Shown here: positions 46,831 through 54,940 of the stretch, one piece after another
How the letters are laid out: each line of letters begins with the position of its first letter
Numbering within the stretch: position 1 is the stretch's first letter
NCBI RefSeq assembly: GCF_000282135.1
Contig: NZ_AKJW01000007.1
Location: 1-64,000, forward strand
DNA: 64,000 nt
Reading direction: 5' to 3'
Source of the DNA: Herbaspirillum sp. CF444
GTDB lineage: Bacteria > Pseudomonadota > Gammaproteobacteria > Burkholderiales > Burkholderiaceae_D
The notes under the pieces: model-generated
Told to the model about the DNA's origin: nothing
The model's input: the letters and a program-made list of their open reading frames with translations, nothing else
Databases searched by the model: none
Translations under genes and position numbers: made by a program

Positions 46831-46976
46831 AGTCAAGCTTAAAAATCTCAACTCGCTATGACTGTCGTCCTGACGAAAGTCAGGACCCAGTGGCGTATCG
46901 GCCGTCTTCACGACACCGGGTTCCAGCGTTCGCCGGGACGACTGCTTGAGGAACATAGGCTTAAATGAACGGCATT
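46831..46976. repeat. REP-like interspersed element, copy 2
   Basis: Second copy of the element at 15228-15383, in the same orientation. The first hairpin (GTCCTGAC-GAAA-GTCAGGAC, 46867-46886) is identical, the second (46920-46939) is imperfect, and the right end (CTTAAATGAACGGCATT, 46960-46976) differs by one base from copy 1. The left end is degraded. As in copy 1, it begins 18-19 nt past the stop codon of a regulator gene (here LysR). Confidence 0.8.
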
Positions 46977-46994
46977 AGCGCCTGGGTCCGGTTT

Positions 46995-47951
46995 TTACAT
47001 GCCGCGGCGGTATTTTGCCACAGACTTTGCGGGCACAGAGGTCGTCTCCGCCGCGCCGATTTCCGTCAAAAATTCCAGAAACGCCCGCGTCTTGGCCGGC
47101 ACGTGATGGCGCGACGGGTACAGCGCGTACAGCGGATAGCGCTCGTCCGGCCAGTCCGGGAAGAGGTCGACCATGCTGCCGTCGGCGAGGAAACCTTCCG
47201 ATCCCAGCGCCATCATCTGCGCGATGCCGTAGCCGGCCAGGCAGGTGCTCCATAGCGTGCCGGCGTCGTTGAGCGTGAGCTGGCCGCCGGGGTGCAGTTC
47301 GATCTTCTTGCGGCCGCGGTGGAATTCCCAGGAAAACGGCCGGCCGCTTTCCGGTTCGCGGAACAGGATGCAGACGTGGCCGTTTTCCAGATCCTGCGGC
47401 GCGGCCGGGCGGCCGTGGCGTTTGAGGTAGGACGGCGCGGCCACCGTGATGATGCGCGAGTCGAACAGCTTGCGCGCCACCAGCGTCGACGGCTTTGGAT
47501 GGCCGAAGCGCAGCGCCAGGTCGAAGCCGTCGCCGATCATGTCGCCGAGGCGGTCGCGCGTGACCAGGTCGAGTTCCAGCTGCGGATGGCGTTCGAGGAA
47601 GTTGCCCAGCTGCGGTCCCAGCAACAGCCGCGAAAAGAAGGGATCGATGTTGATGCGCAAGCGCCCGCGCACGGTCTTGACGCCTTCGGCGGCGCTGGTG
47701 GCGGCGTCTTCCAGTCCGGCCAGCAGCGGCTGCACCTGCTCGTAAAAGCGGCGGCCTTCGTCGGTCAAGGTCACCGAGCGCGTGGTGCGGTCGAACAGGC
47801 GGATGCCGAGCCGCGTCTCCAGCCGGGCCACGGCGCGGCTCACGCCCGGCGGCGACATGTTGAGGATCTCGGCCGCCGCGGCAAAGCTGCCGCCGTCGAC
47901 GATGGCGACCAGCACGCTCATGCCGTTCAGACTGCGTTCGTCGAAGCTCAT
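46995..47951 (-). CDS. LysR family transcriptional regulator
   Basis: A 318-residue regulator of the CrgA-like group: HTH at residues 5-60 (LNGMSVLVAIVDGGSFAAAAEILNMSPPGVSRAVARLE) and effector domain beginning RGRLRINIDPFFSRLLLGPQL. It is divergent from an NmrA-type oxidoreductase gene, with a strong dyad between them, and probably controls it. Confidence 0.9.
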   Translation of the reverse strand: MSFDERSLNGMSVLVAIVDGGSFAAAAEILNMSPPGVSRAVARLETRLGIRLFDRTTRSVTLTDEGRRFYEQVQPLLAGLEDAATSAAEGVKTVRGRLRINIDPFFSRLLLGPQLGNFLERHPQLELDLVTRDRLGDMIGDGFDLALRFGHPKPSTLVARKLFDSRIITVAAPSYLKRHGRPAAPQDLENGHVCILFREPESGRPFSWEFHRGRKKIELHPGGQLTLNDAGTLWSTCLAGYGIAQMMALGSEGFLADGSMVDLFPDWPDERYPLYALYPSRHHVPAKTRAFLEFLTEIGAAETTSVPAKSVAKYRRGM

Positions 47952-48020
47952 GCGGGTTCTCCTCCTGATGTCCAGCCGTCATTGTCGGCGATGCATGATG
48001 ATGCCATTAATGATATTTCG

Positions 48021-48044
48021 GCATGAATGAAATGCCATTCATGC
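48021..48044. promoter_or_regulatory. candidate LysR operator, 9-bp perfect dyad
   Basis: GCATGAATG-N6-CATTCATGC lies between the divergent LysR (start 47951) and NmrA-like (start 48134) genes. Perfect symmetry over 24 bp and the location point to the binding site of the adjacent LysR protein. Confidence 0.6.
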
Positions 48045-48133
48045 TATCGCAAAACCTGCCGCCAACGCCGAAAATCCACTCCAGCCAGCTTTTTGCTGCG
48101 TCCTCATTTCACTGAAATCATCTGGAGAAAGCC

Positions 48134-48994
48134 ATGTTTGCCATCACAGGAATTACCGGTCAGGTCGGGGGTGTCGTCGCCCGTCAATTATTGGGTCGGA
48201 AAAAATCGGTGCGCGCCGTCGTGCGCGACGCCGCCAAGGGCGCCTTGTGGGCGGCGCAGGGATGCGACCTGGCGCTGGCGACGATGGAAGACGGCGCCGC
48301 GCTGGAGCGCGCCTTCACCGGCATGGAAGGCGTATTCATCCTGCTGCCGCCGACCTTCGACCCCAGCGCCGGCTATCCGGAAGCACGCGCCGCCATCGCG
48401 TCCATCAGGACCGCCTTGCTCGCCGCCAAACCGGGCAAGGTCGTGTGCCTGTCGACCATCGGCGCGCGCGCCACGCAGGCCAATTTGCTCAACCAGCTCG
48501 GCCTGCTGGAAGAAGCATTGAGCGATTTGCCCATGCCGGTAGCCTTCCTGCGCGCCGGCTGGTTCATGGAAAACGCGATCTGGGATGTGGCGCCGGCGCG
48601 CGACGGCATGATCCCCAGCTACCTGCAGCCGCTGGACAAGCCGGTGCCGATGGTGGCGACCGCCGACGTCGGCAGCGTGGCGGCGGAACTGTTGCTGGAA
48701 GAATGGAGCGGCGTGCGCGTGGTCGAACTGGAAGGCCCGCAGCGCGTCACGCCGCTGGACATCGCCGCCTGCTTCGGCAAGCTGCTCGGCCGCGAGGTGA
48801 AGACGGAAGCGGTGCCGCGCTTCACCTGGGCTGATGTGTTCCGTTCGCACGGCATGCGCAATCCCTTGCCGCGCATGCAGATGCTGGATGGCTTCAACGA
48901 AGGCTGGATCAATTTCGAATCGGGTCGCGACGGCACGCGCAAGGGCGTGGTCGGTTTGGAAACCGTGTTGCAGGGACTGATCAGCCGGGCTTGA
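48134..48994 (+). CDS. NmrA-like NAD(P)-binding oxidoreductase
   Basis: A 286-residue atypical SDR. The N-terminal nucleotide-binding motif is ITGITGQVGGVVARQLL, followed by VRAVVRDAAKG and MEGVFILLPPTFDP. The catalytic YxxxK of classical SDRs is absent, as in NmrA, QorB and NAD(P)H-azoreductase-like proteins. It may reduce quinones or sense the NADP(H) ratio in the cytoplasm. A GGAGAAAG site lies before the ATG. It is divergent from a LysR gene. Confidence 0.87.
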   Translation: MFAITGITGQVGGVVARQLLGRKKSVRAVVRDAAKGALWAAQGCDLALATMEDGAALERAFTGMEGVFILLPPTFDPSAGYPEARAAIASIRTALLAAKPGKVVCLSTIGARATQANLLNQLGLLEEALSDLPMPVAFLRAGWFMENAIWDVAPARDGMIPSYLQPLDKPVPMVATADVGSVAAELLLEEWSGVRVVELEGPQRVTPLDIAACFGKLLGREVKTEAVPRFTWADVFRSHGMRNPLPRMQMLDGFNEGWINFESGRDGTRKGVVGLETVLQGLISRA

Positions 48995-49005
48995 TTCATT
49001 TATCT

Positions 49006-49935
49006 TTACTTGCGCCCGCTGCGCTGGCCCCACACCACGCCGGTCAGGACCAGCGCGCCGCCCAGCGCATGATAGGCATGCAGCTGTTCGCCCAGCAGCG
49101 CCCATGCCGCCAGCGCCACCAGCAAGGGGATCAGGTTGGCGAACAAGGCGCTGCGCGGGGCGCCCAGATGCTTGATGGCGTTCATCCACAGGAAGGGCGC
49201 GCCGATCGAGGCCAGCAGGCCGGCATACATCACCATCGGCAGGTTCTGCGCCGTCAACGGCGAGGCCGGCGCCGCCAGCCAGAACGGCAACAGGATCAGG
49301 CTGCCGAACGCCGCCTGCACATACAGCTGCGCCCAGGTCGACAGCGGCAGCGCCCAACGCTTCAGCAGCACGCCGTACAAGGCGTTGGACGTGACGGCAA
49401 TCAGCATGAGCGCATCGCCGATGTGCAGGCCGCCGTCGAGCAGCTTGCCCAGGTCGCCGCGCGCGCTGATCACCACCAGTCCCAGCAGCGACAGCACGCC
49501 GCAGGCGATGCGCGTCGTCGTCAGCCGCTCGCCGGCGAACAGGCTGCTCAGGCACGCCGACATCAGCGGCATCAGCGCCACCGTCACGCCCATGTTGACG
49601 GCCGAGGTGGTGTGCGCCGCCTCGTAGGCCAATCCCTGATACATCGCCATGCCCAGCGCGCCGAGCAACATCAGGCGCGGCCAGTTGGCGGCGATGACCG
49701 CGCGCTGCCGCCATGCTTCGCGCCCGAGGAAAGGCGTCATCACCAGCACCGCCAGCACCCAGCGATAGAAGGCGATCGCCGCCGGCTCGATGGCGCCGGA
49801 GGCGGCTTTGGTGATGATGGTGTTGCCGCTCCAGATGCAGACGGCGAGTACGGGAAAGAGATAGAACCTGATGTCGGCCGCACCGCCTTGTGCGGAGGCG
49901 GCAGGCTGTGCAAGGGAAGAAGTGGTGTTCGACAT
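49006..49935 (-). CDS. DMT superfamily EamA-type transporter
   Basis: A 309-residue, ten-helix inner-membrane protein with two EamA repeats (residues 24-155 and 165-300). Typical features are the WSGNTIITKAASGAIEPAAIAFYRWVLA opening and the second-repeat GAPFLWMNAIKHLGAPRSALFANLIPLLVAL. Relatives such as RhtA and YdcZ export amino acids or metabolites. It is divergent from a LysR gene that likely regulates it. Confidence 0.88.
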   Translation of the reverse strand: MSNTTSSLAQPAASAQGGAADIRFYLFPVLAVCIWSGNTIITKAASGAIEPAAIAFYRWVLAVLVMTPFLGREAWRQRAVIAANWPRLMLLGALGMAMYQGLAYEAAHTTSAVNMGVTVALMPLMSACLSSLFAGERLTTTRIACGVLSLLGLVVISARGDLGKLLDGGLHIGDALMLIAVTSNALYGVLLKRWALPLSTWAQLYVQAAFGSLILLPFWLAAPASPLTAQNLPMVMYAGLLASIGAPFLWMNAIKHLGAPRSALFANLIPLLVALAAWALLGEQLHAYHALGGALVLTGVVWGQRSGRK

Positions 49936-49997
49936 GATCGCTCCTTGATGTGTTGCAGCTATCCTGCGGTATTCTCATGCGTGCATAAAGTGATATT

Positions 49998-50018
49998 GTT
50001 GCAATTCATCAATGCAAC
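49998..50018. promoter_or_regulatory. candidate LysR operator between EamA and lysR genes
   Basis: The dyad GTTGCA-N9-TGCAAC sits in the 145-bp divergent gap, about 63 bp from either start. Spacing fits a LysR T-N11-A site. Confidence 0.45.
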
Positions 50019-50080
50019 TAATGCAGCATTAATTCAGGAAGCATTCATCCATCCACAACCCACCGCAGGAGCAAGCCGTC

Positions 50081-50989
50081 ATGCGCGATCTCGACTTCAA
50101 CATGGTGCTCGACCTGGAGGCGTTGCTGCGCGAAGGCAGCGTCGTCGGCGCGGCCAAACGACTGCACCTGAGCGCGCCGGCCATGAGCCGCCGCCTGGCC
50201 AACCTGCGCAATGCGGTCGGCGATCCCTTGTTCGTCCCGGCCGGCCGGGGCCTGGTGCCGACCCAGCGCGCGCTGGAGTTGCGCGAAAAGATCGACGCCC
50301 TGGCCGAACAGATGCGCAAGGTCTTCATGACCGATCAGGTCGATTTGTCGACGGTGGAACGCACGCTGGTGTTGCGGACCAATGACGGCTTTGCCGGCGC
50401 CTGGGCCGCGCGGCTGGGGCAACGCGTCGCGCAGGAAGCGCCCGGCATCTCGCTGCGCTTTTCGCCGCGCACCGACAAATACGTCGGGGCCTTGCGCGAC
50501 GGCGTGGTGGATCTGGAGGTGGGGGCTTTGCATCCGGGCGACGACAGCATGGCCGAAGAGCTGCACAGCCAGGTTTTGTTCAGGACGCCGTTCGTCGGTG
50601 TGGTGCGCGCGGATCATCCGCTGGCGCGCAAGAAAGTCAGTCTCGCCGCCTTCACCGCCTGGCCGCATATTTCAGCGTCGCGCAACGGCAACCACAGCGG
50701 CCCCATCGACGATGCGCTGGCGGCGCGCGGCATGCAGCGCAAGGTCAGGCTGGTGGCGCCGGGATTTCAGTCGGCCATGATGATGGCGGCTTCTTCCGAC
50801 ATGATCGCCGCCGCCCCCGAAACATTCGCGCGCTGGGCCAAAGAGCATCTGGACTTGCACATCTTCACGCTGCCGCTGGCGACGCCGGAGGTGGAAGTCT
50901 CGCAAAGCTGGCACCCGCGCCGCCACGCCGATCCGGTGCACAAATGGTTGCGCGGGCTGGTGCGGGAGTTGTGCAGCAGCCCGGATTGA
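50081..50989 (+). CDS. LysR family transcriptional regulator
   Basis: A 302-residue regulator of the NodD/NahR-like branch: HTH DFNMVLDLEALLREGSVVGAAKRLHLSAPAMSRRLANL (residues 4-41) with the FVPAGRGLVPTQRA continuation, then the effector domain from about residue 90. It is divergent from the EamA exporter, its likely target. It ends 6 nt from the convergent OsmC gene. Confidence 0.9.
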   Translation: MRDLDFNMVLDLEALLREGSVVGAAKRLHLSAPAMSRRLANLRNAVGDPLFVPAGRGLVPTQRALELREKIDALAEQMRKVFMTDQVDLSTVERTLVLRTNDGFAGAWAARLGQRVAQEAPGISLRFSPRTDKYVGALRDGVVDLEVGALHPGDDSMAEELHSQVLFRTPFVGVVRADHPLARKKVSLAAFTAWPHISASRNGNHSGPIDDALAARGMQRKVRLVAPGFQSAMMMAASSDMIAAAPETFARWAKEHLDLHIFTLPLATPEVEVSQSWHPRRHADPVHKWLRGLVRELCSSPD

Positions 50990-50995
50990 GAACGC

Positions 50996-51403
50996 TCAGG
51001 CCAGCGTGGTGGTGACTTCGGTCTTGACGCTGGTCATGAGTTTTTGCACCGGGCACTTTTCAGCGACGGCCAACAACTCCAGGCGCTGCGCTTCGGTGAG
51101 ATCGCCGGTGAGGCTGATCGCTGCCGCCAGGCGATAGGTACCCTGACGTTCTTCGCTGTTGTCGCGCGTGATGCTGACCTGGATGTCTTCCACCGGGATG
51201 TTCTTGCGCTGGGCGTACCACACCAGCGTCAGCGCCTTGCAGGCGCCGAGCGCGGCGTCGTACAGGTCATGCGGATTGGGGCCGGCGTCGACGCCGCCTT
51301 CTTCCACCGAACCGTCGACGGAGATCAGGTGATTGCGCACGTGGACGATGTGACGCATGGCGAGCGACTGGTCGCGCTTGACTTCGATGGCTGGACTGGA
51401 CAT
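50996..51403 (-). CDS. OsmC family peroxiredoxin-like protein
   Basis: A 135-residue thiol peroxidase of the OsmC/Ohr superfamily. Both reactive cysteines are present, in LGACKALTLVW and VAEKCPVQKLM; GPNPHDLYDAALGAC is the family helix. It detoxifies organic hydroperoxides in the cytoplasm using a dithiol reductant. The start at 51403 follows CAAGGAACGCTC; the 39-codon extension is not family sequence. Confidence 0.9.
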   Translation of the reverse strand: MSSPAIEVKRDQSLAMRHIVHVRNHLISVDGSVEEGGVDAGPNPHDLYDAALGACKALTLVWYAQRKNIPVEDIQVSITRDNSEERQGTYRLAAAISLTGDLTEAQRLELLAVAEKCPVQKLMTSVKTEVTTTLA

Positions 51404-51583
51404 GAGCGTTCCTTGCAGTGGAAAAGAACGCTCAATGTAGCGCGTTTTGCCGTGCGCGTCTGTGCGTCTGCGGATCAGTGCGCACGCAGCTCCGACAGGA
51501 ATTTTTGCGCGCGCGGGCAAGCTGTTTCATCACTTGCAAAACCTCGCCGACCATTTCCGGATCGAGCGCCGCGTGATCCGGGA

Positions 51584-52180
51584 TCAACCAAACTTCACCA
51601 GATTCAGCGCCGGCAGCGGACCGCCGGGGAATTGCGCCGCCCGGCCTTCGTTGACGCCGCCCAGGTCGATGGGCGCAAAGCCCAGGCGCGTGATCAGGTC
51701 GCCGACCGTCTTCTTGGCGTCGGCATCGTCGCCGGACAGGAACAGCACGCGACGGCCGCCTTCGGCCTGCGGATCGCCGGCGAGCACGGCGGCCAGCAAA
51801 TGGTTGAAGGACTTGACCACGCGCGCGCCGGGCGCAAATTCCGCCACCACTTCGCTGGAAGCGCGGCCGCGCAGGTCGACCGCCTTGAACGTGGCGCCGT
51901 CGATGGCGTTGTTGGCGTCGATCAGGATGCGCTTGTTCCATGGACCGGCGTCCTTGAGCGCGTCGGGAATGCGTCCCCAGTTCACGGCGAGGAAGACCAG
52001 GTCGGCTTGCGCCGCTTCCTTGACGCTGACGGCCTTGATGTGCGGGCCGAGTTCGTCGGTCAGCGCTTGCAGCGATTGCGGGCCGCGGCTGTTGGCGATG
52101 GATGCTGCGATGCCGTTGCGGGCGAATTGGCGGGCGATGGCAGTGCCGATGGCGCCGGCGCCGATGATGGCGATGTTCAT
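51584..52180 (-). CDS. NADPH-dependent F420 reductase-like oxidoreductase
   Basis: A 198-residue Rossmann protein of the NADP_Rossmann/F420-reductase-like family. It has MNIAIIGAGAIGTAIARQFARNG (dinucleotide motif), ANSRGPQSL, and FLAVNWGRIPDAL, VVKSFNHLLAA. In organisms without F420, such proteins are NADPH-dependent reductases of unknown substrate. AAAGGAAAC precedes the ATG. It is divergent from a LysR gene 136 bp away, whose predicted operator lies between. Confidence 0.87.
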   Translation of the reverse strand: MNIAIIGAGAIGTAIARQFARNGIAASIANSRGPQSLQALTDELGPHIKAVSVKEAAQADLVFLAVNWGRIPDALKDAGPWNKRILIDANNAIDGATFKAVDLRGRASSEVVAEFAPGARVVKSFNHLLAAVLAGDPQAEGGRRVLFLSGDDADAKKTVGDLITRLGFAPIDLGGVNEGRAAQFPGGPLPALNLVKFG

Positions 52181-52274
52181 GATGTTTCCTTTCGGGACGG
52201 TTGAAAAGCAAGGTTTGTCGCGTTCCACTCTAGGCTTTTCATTTCCCTAGCGTTAGTCATGATCGGATAGAATC

Positions 52275-52297
52275 ACTTTCAAGTAATGCTTGAAAGT
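52275..52297. promoter_or_regulatory. candidate LysR operator, 9-bp perfect dyad
   Basis: ACTTTCAAG-N5-CTTGAAAGT, a perfect 23-bp palindrome, starts 42 bp before the LysR ATG and 95 bp from the divergent reductase start. The position suggests autorepression of lysR together with control of the reductase. Confidence 0.65.
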
Positions 52298-52316
52298 CGC
52301 TTGCAGGTGAAACCTC

Positions 52317-53252
52317 ATGGAAACCCTCGCCAATCTTGAATCCTTTGTCCGCAGCGCCGAGACCGGCAGCTTCTCGTCGGCGGCGCGGCGGCTGGCGCTG
52401 ACGCCGGCGGCGGTGAGCCGCAACGTGGCGCAGCTGGAGCGCAATCTGGGTGTGCGATTGTTCCAGCGCAGCACGCGCGGACTGACGCTGAGCGAAGCCG
52501 GCGCGCGTTTCCTGCAATCGGTGCAGGGCGGTCTGGACAGCATCCAGGGCGCCATTGCCGACATCACCGTCAATGCGGGGCAACCCGCCGGCGTGCTCAA
52601 GTTGAGCACCTCGCAGGCGTTGGGGATGGACTATCTGCTGCCGCTCATGCCGGCGTTCCTGGCACGCTACCCGGCGGTGACGCCCGACTGGTTTTTCGAC
52701 AACCGTCCGCTGGACCTGATCGCCGGCGGCTTCGATGCGGCGATCGGCGGCGGTTTCGATCTGCCGCCCGGCATGGTCGCGCGCGAGCTGGCGCCGGTGC
52801 ACGTTATCGCGGCGGCCTCGCCGGCGTTCTTGCGCGGCAAACGCTTGCCGAAAGATCCTGCCGGTTTGGGAGAATTCGACGGTGTCGCCATGCGTTCGCC
52901 CTTGAACAGCCGGGTGCGCACGCTGATCATGCGCAACGGCAAGGGCGTCGAAATGGCGGCCGTGCAAAAACCGGTGATGCTGTTCAACGATCCCGATGCG
53001 GTCTGCCATGCCGCGTTGCTGGGCGTCGGCATCGGCCTGGTCGGCGTGCTGCATGCATTGCCGCATCTGCGCAGCGGCGCACTGGTGCGCCTGCTGCCGG
53101 ACTGGCATGGCGACGTCGGTCCGCTCTCGCTTTACTTCGCCAGCCAGAAACTGTTGCCGGGCAAGACGCGCGCTTTCGTCGATTTCGTCACCGAAGCCTT
53201 CCGTGAACAAAAACTGGCGCACCAGCTTTCCGCCGTGAACCTGCCTGAATAA
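52317..53252 (+). CDS. LysR family transcriptional regulator
   Basis: A 311-residue CrgA-type regulator: HTH METLANLESFVRSAETGSFSSAARRLALTPAAVSRNVAQLE (residues 1-41) and an effector domain from VLKLSTSQALGMDYLLPLMP. It is divergent from the F420-reductase-like gene. It is the last native-composition gene before the low-G+C island, which begins just past its stop. Confidence 0.9.
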   Translation: METLANLESFVRSAETGSFSSAARRLALTPAAVSRNVAQLERNLGVRLFQRSTRGLTLSEAGARFLQSVQGGLDSIQGAIADITVNAGQPAGVLKLSTSQALGMDYLLPLMPAFLARYPAVTPDWFFDNRPLDLIAGGFDAAIGGGFDLPPGMVARELAPVHVIAAASPAFLRGKRLPKDPAGLGEFDGVAMRSPLNSRVRTLIMRNGKGVEMAAVQKPVMLFNDPDAVCHAALLGVGIGLVGVLHALPHLRSGALVRLLPDWHGDVGPLSLYFASQKLLPGKTRAFVDFVTEAFREQKLAHQLSAVNLPE

Positions 53253-53270
53253 AAGACCAGGTTAGGTTGT

Positions 53271-53858
53271 TCAAGAATCAAACTCATCAAAATCTGCCCA
53301 GAGCCCACGGATGGCTGCCACTCCACATGCTCCGAAAGACTTTGCCAATGAAACATGCAAACGGGTCATCCCGCCAAGGGCGTATACAGGAAGACTGACT
53401 GAATTGGCCATCTCTGAAAATTTCCTCCAACCAATGGGCGTTGCGTCAGGATGGGACTTTGTCGCCAATACTGGGGAAAGCGTGACAAAATCTACGCCAA
53501 TATGCTTGGCATGCATAAGTTCTTCTAAAGAATGACACGATGCGGAGATCAACTTGTTGTATCCAGGCGGATGTGTCTGAGTACCGAGCAGGCGGCAGCT
53601 GTCGAGATGTATTCCGTCGGCATCTACGCATTCCAAGTCATGCAACGGGCCATTTAAAATCAACCGGGCTCCATACTCGCGACAGACTTTGAGAGCGCTT
53701 TGCGCCAGTTCTGAATAGACTTCTTTATCCAATTTCTTGGATCGCAGTTGAACCATTTTCACGCCGCTAGATAATGACCTTCCCAGTACTTCCAAAAAGA
53801 ACGGAAGGGCTTCTGGTTCTGGAGTGATCAGGTAGAGTTCCGGTTCTTCAAATGTCAT
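53271..53858 (-). CDS. stand-alone thiamine-phosphate-synthase-like (ThiE/TenI) protein
   Basis: A 195-residue TIM-barrel protein. It opens with LYLITPEPEALPFFL, then GVKMVQLRSKKLD, LILNGPLHDLECVDADGIHLD, ISASCHSLEELMHAKHIGVDF, LSPVLATKSHPDATPIGW and YALGGM...GACGVAAIRGLW. These segments match best the C-terminal domain fused to the Nudix hydrolase in proteobacterial MutT/thiamine-phosphate-synthase fusions, here without the Nudix half. It starts 15 nt after the LuxR-type gene. Role in the peptide cluster unclear: cofactor-like ligand binding or a passenger gene. Confidence 0.82.
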   Translation of the reverse strand: MTFEEPELYLITPEPEALPFFLEVLGRSLSSGVKMVQLRSKKLDKEVYSELAQSALKVCREYGARLILNGPLHDLECVDADGIHLDSCRLLGTQTHPPGYNKLISASCHSLEELMHAKHIGVDFVTLSPVLATKSHPDATPIGWRKFSEMANSVSLPVYALGGMTRLHVSLAKSFGACGVAAIRGLWADFDEFDS

Positions 53859-53873
53859 TTTGGCCGCACATGT

Positions 53874-54707
53874 TTAGAGGTTATCGAGAGTTTTCGCTTG
53901 CGTCGTACGGGGTCTGTCACAGTCAGATCGTTTGTGGGTATTCGATAGTCTGAGGATCAGCTCTGTTTTGTTCATGCAGCCTAGTCGCGACTTCATATTA
54001 TCAATATGAGTCTCAATGGTACGAGGCGAGACAATCAGTAATGTCGCAATTTCACGCGCGGTCTTCCCTGCAATGACATATTGGGCGATCTGGGTTTGTC
54101 GTGGAGTGAGTTCACATTCGTTTGTTAACGATCCAAGGTGGACATTTTTAGTTGAAACAGGCGTTCCTGGCATGCCGGAATGAGGCCTTGTCCCAGATAT
54201 CAAACGTTCTTTATCTGCTTGGGCAATTAGTTTGGAAGCAGCGACCTTGAAGAAGGCGACGAAACTCTCCAACATGTCCAGATTGTTCAAATAAAAGCCA
54301 ACGGCATTTACATTCGATACTGACGAATAGAAAAGAAAATACTCACAATATTCATCGGTAAAATTAATTATCTTGAATGGGAATGCGTGATCAAAGAGAT
54401 TTCGCTGATCATTAATTTGCGCAATATATCTATTTCGCGTTTCGGTGGTAAATGAGCAGACCTTGTGTTCAAGAATTGCATAGCGCTCTTTATGGCCGTA
54501 ATAATCAGGAGTATACGAACCGACAATGTATTTTTTTTCGAAGAAGGTATGATTTAGCGCACGTGCATCCGACCACAATTCAGATCGTGATCCATCTTTA
54601 TATACGCGCGAGTAAGAAAAACAATTGATTCCAGATCTCCTGAAAAAATCCTGGCAAATTGAAGTAACGTCGTTTGCTGCAATGAATGAGATATTCAGGC
54701 AAGACAT
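53874..54707 (-). CDS. LuxR family transcriptional regulator
   Basis: A 277-residue regulator. The C-terminal HTH reads LTPRQTQIAQYVIAGKTAREIATLLIVSPRTIETHIDNMKSRLG (residues ~208-252). The N-terminal ~190 residues are a PAS-like sensor domain with no acyl-homoserine-lactone signature that I can see. The start at 54707 (MSCLNISF) is preferred over an upstream ATG. It is likely the pathway-specific regulator of the adjacent peptide cluster; its ligand is unknown. Confidence 0.85.
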   Translation of the reverse strand: MSCLNISFIAANDVTSICQDFFRRSGINCFSYSRVYKDGSRSELWSDARALNHTFFEKKYIVGSYTPDYYGHKERYAILEHKVCSFTTETRNRYIAQINDQRNLFDHAFPFKIINFTDEYCEYFLFYSSVSNVNAVGFYLNNLDMLESFVAFFKVAASKLIAQADKERLISGTRPHSGMPGTPVSTKNVHLGSLTNECELTPRQTQIAQYVIAGKTAREIATLLIVSPRTIETHIDNMKSRLGCMNKTELILRLSNTHKRSDCDRPRTTQAKTLDNL

Positions 54708-54866
54708 AATTTCCGCTTCCTTTTCTCTATGGGGGCGCTGGTAACGGAAACGCCTCTCGATCGCCATGGTTATGGCGACATCACTAGATTAGTTTGCAGA
54801 CTGAATGAATTTGATGTTTTTCTTCCTTTCTGATTACGGAAAAACTAAAAGAAGCAATTTCTCGGA

Positions 54867-54895
54867 ATACTTTTATTTCTATTGAATAAAAGTAT
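54867..54895. terminator. 11-bp A+T-rich stem-loop between cupin and LuxR genes
   Basis: ATACTTTTATT and its perfect complement AATAAAAGTAT are separated by 7 nt. It lies downstream of the JmjC-type gene (stop at 54941) and upstream of the regulator. It could end the biosynthetic transcript or serve as an operator for the regulator. Confidence 0.5.
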
Positions 54896-54940
54896 CGATG
54901 ATTGTCTGTTGTGCTACACAAACGGAATAGCTACCTGGTC

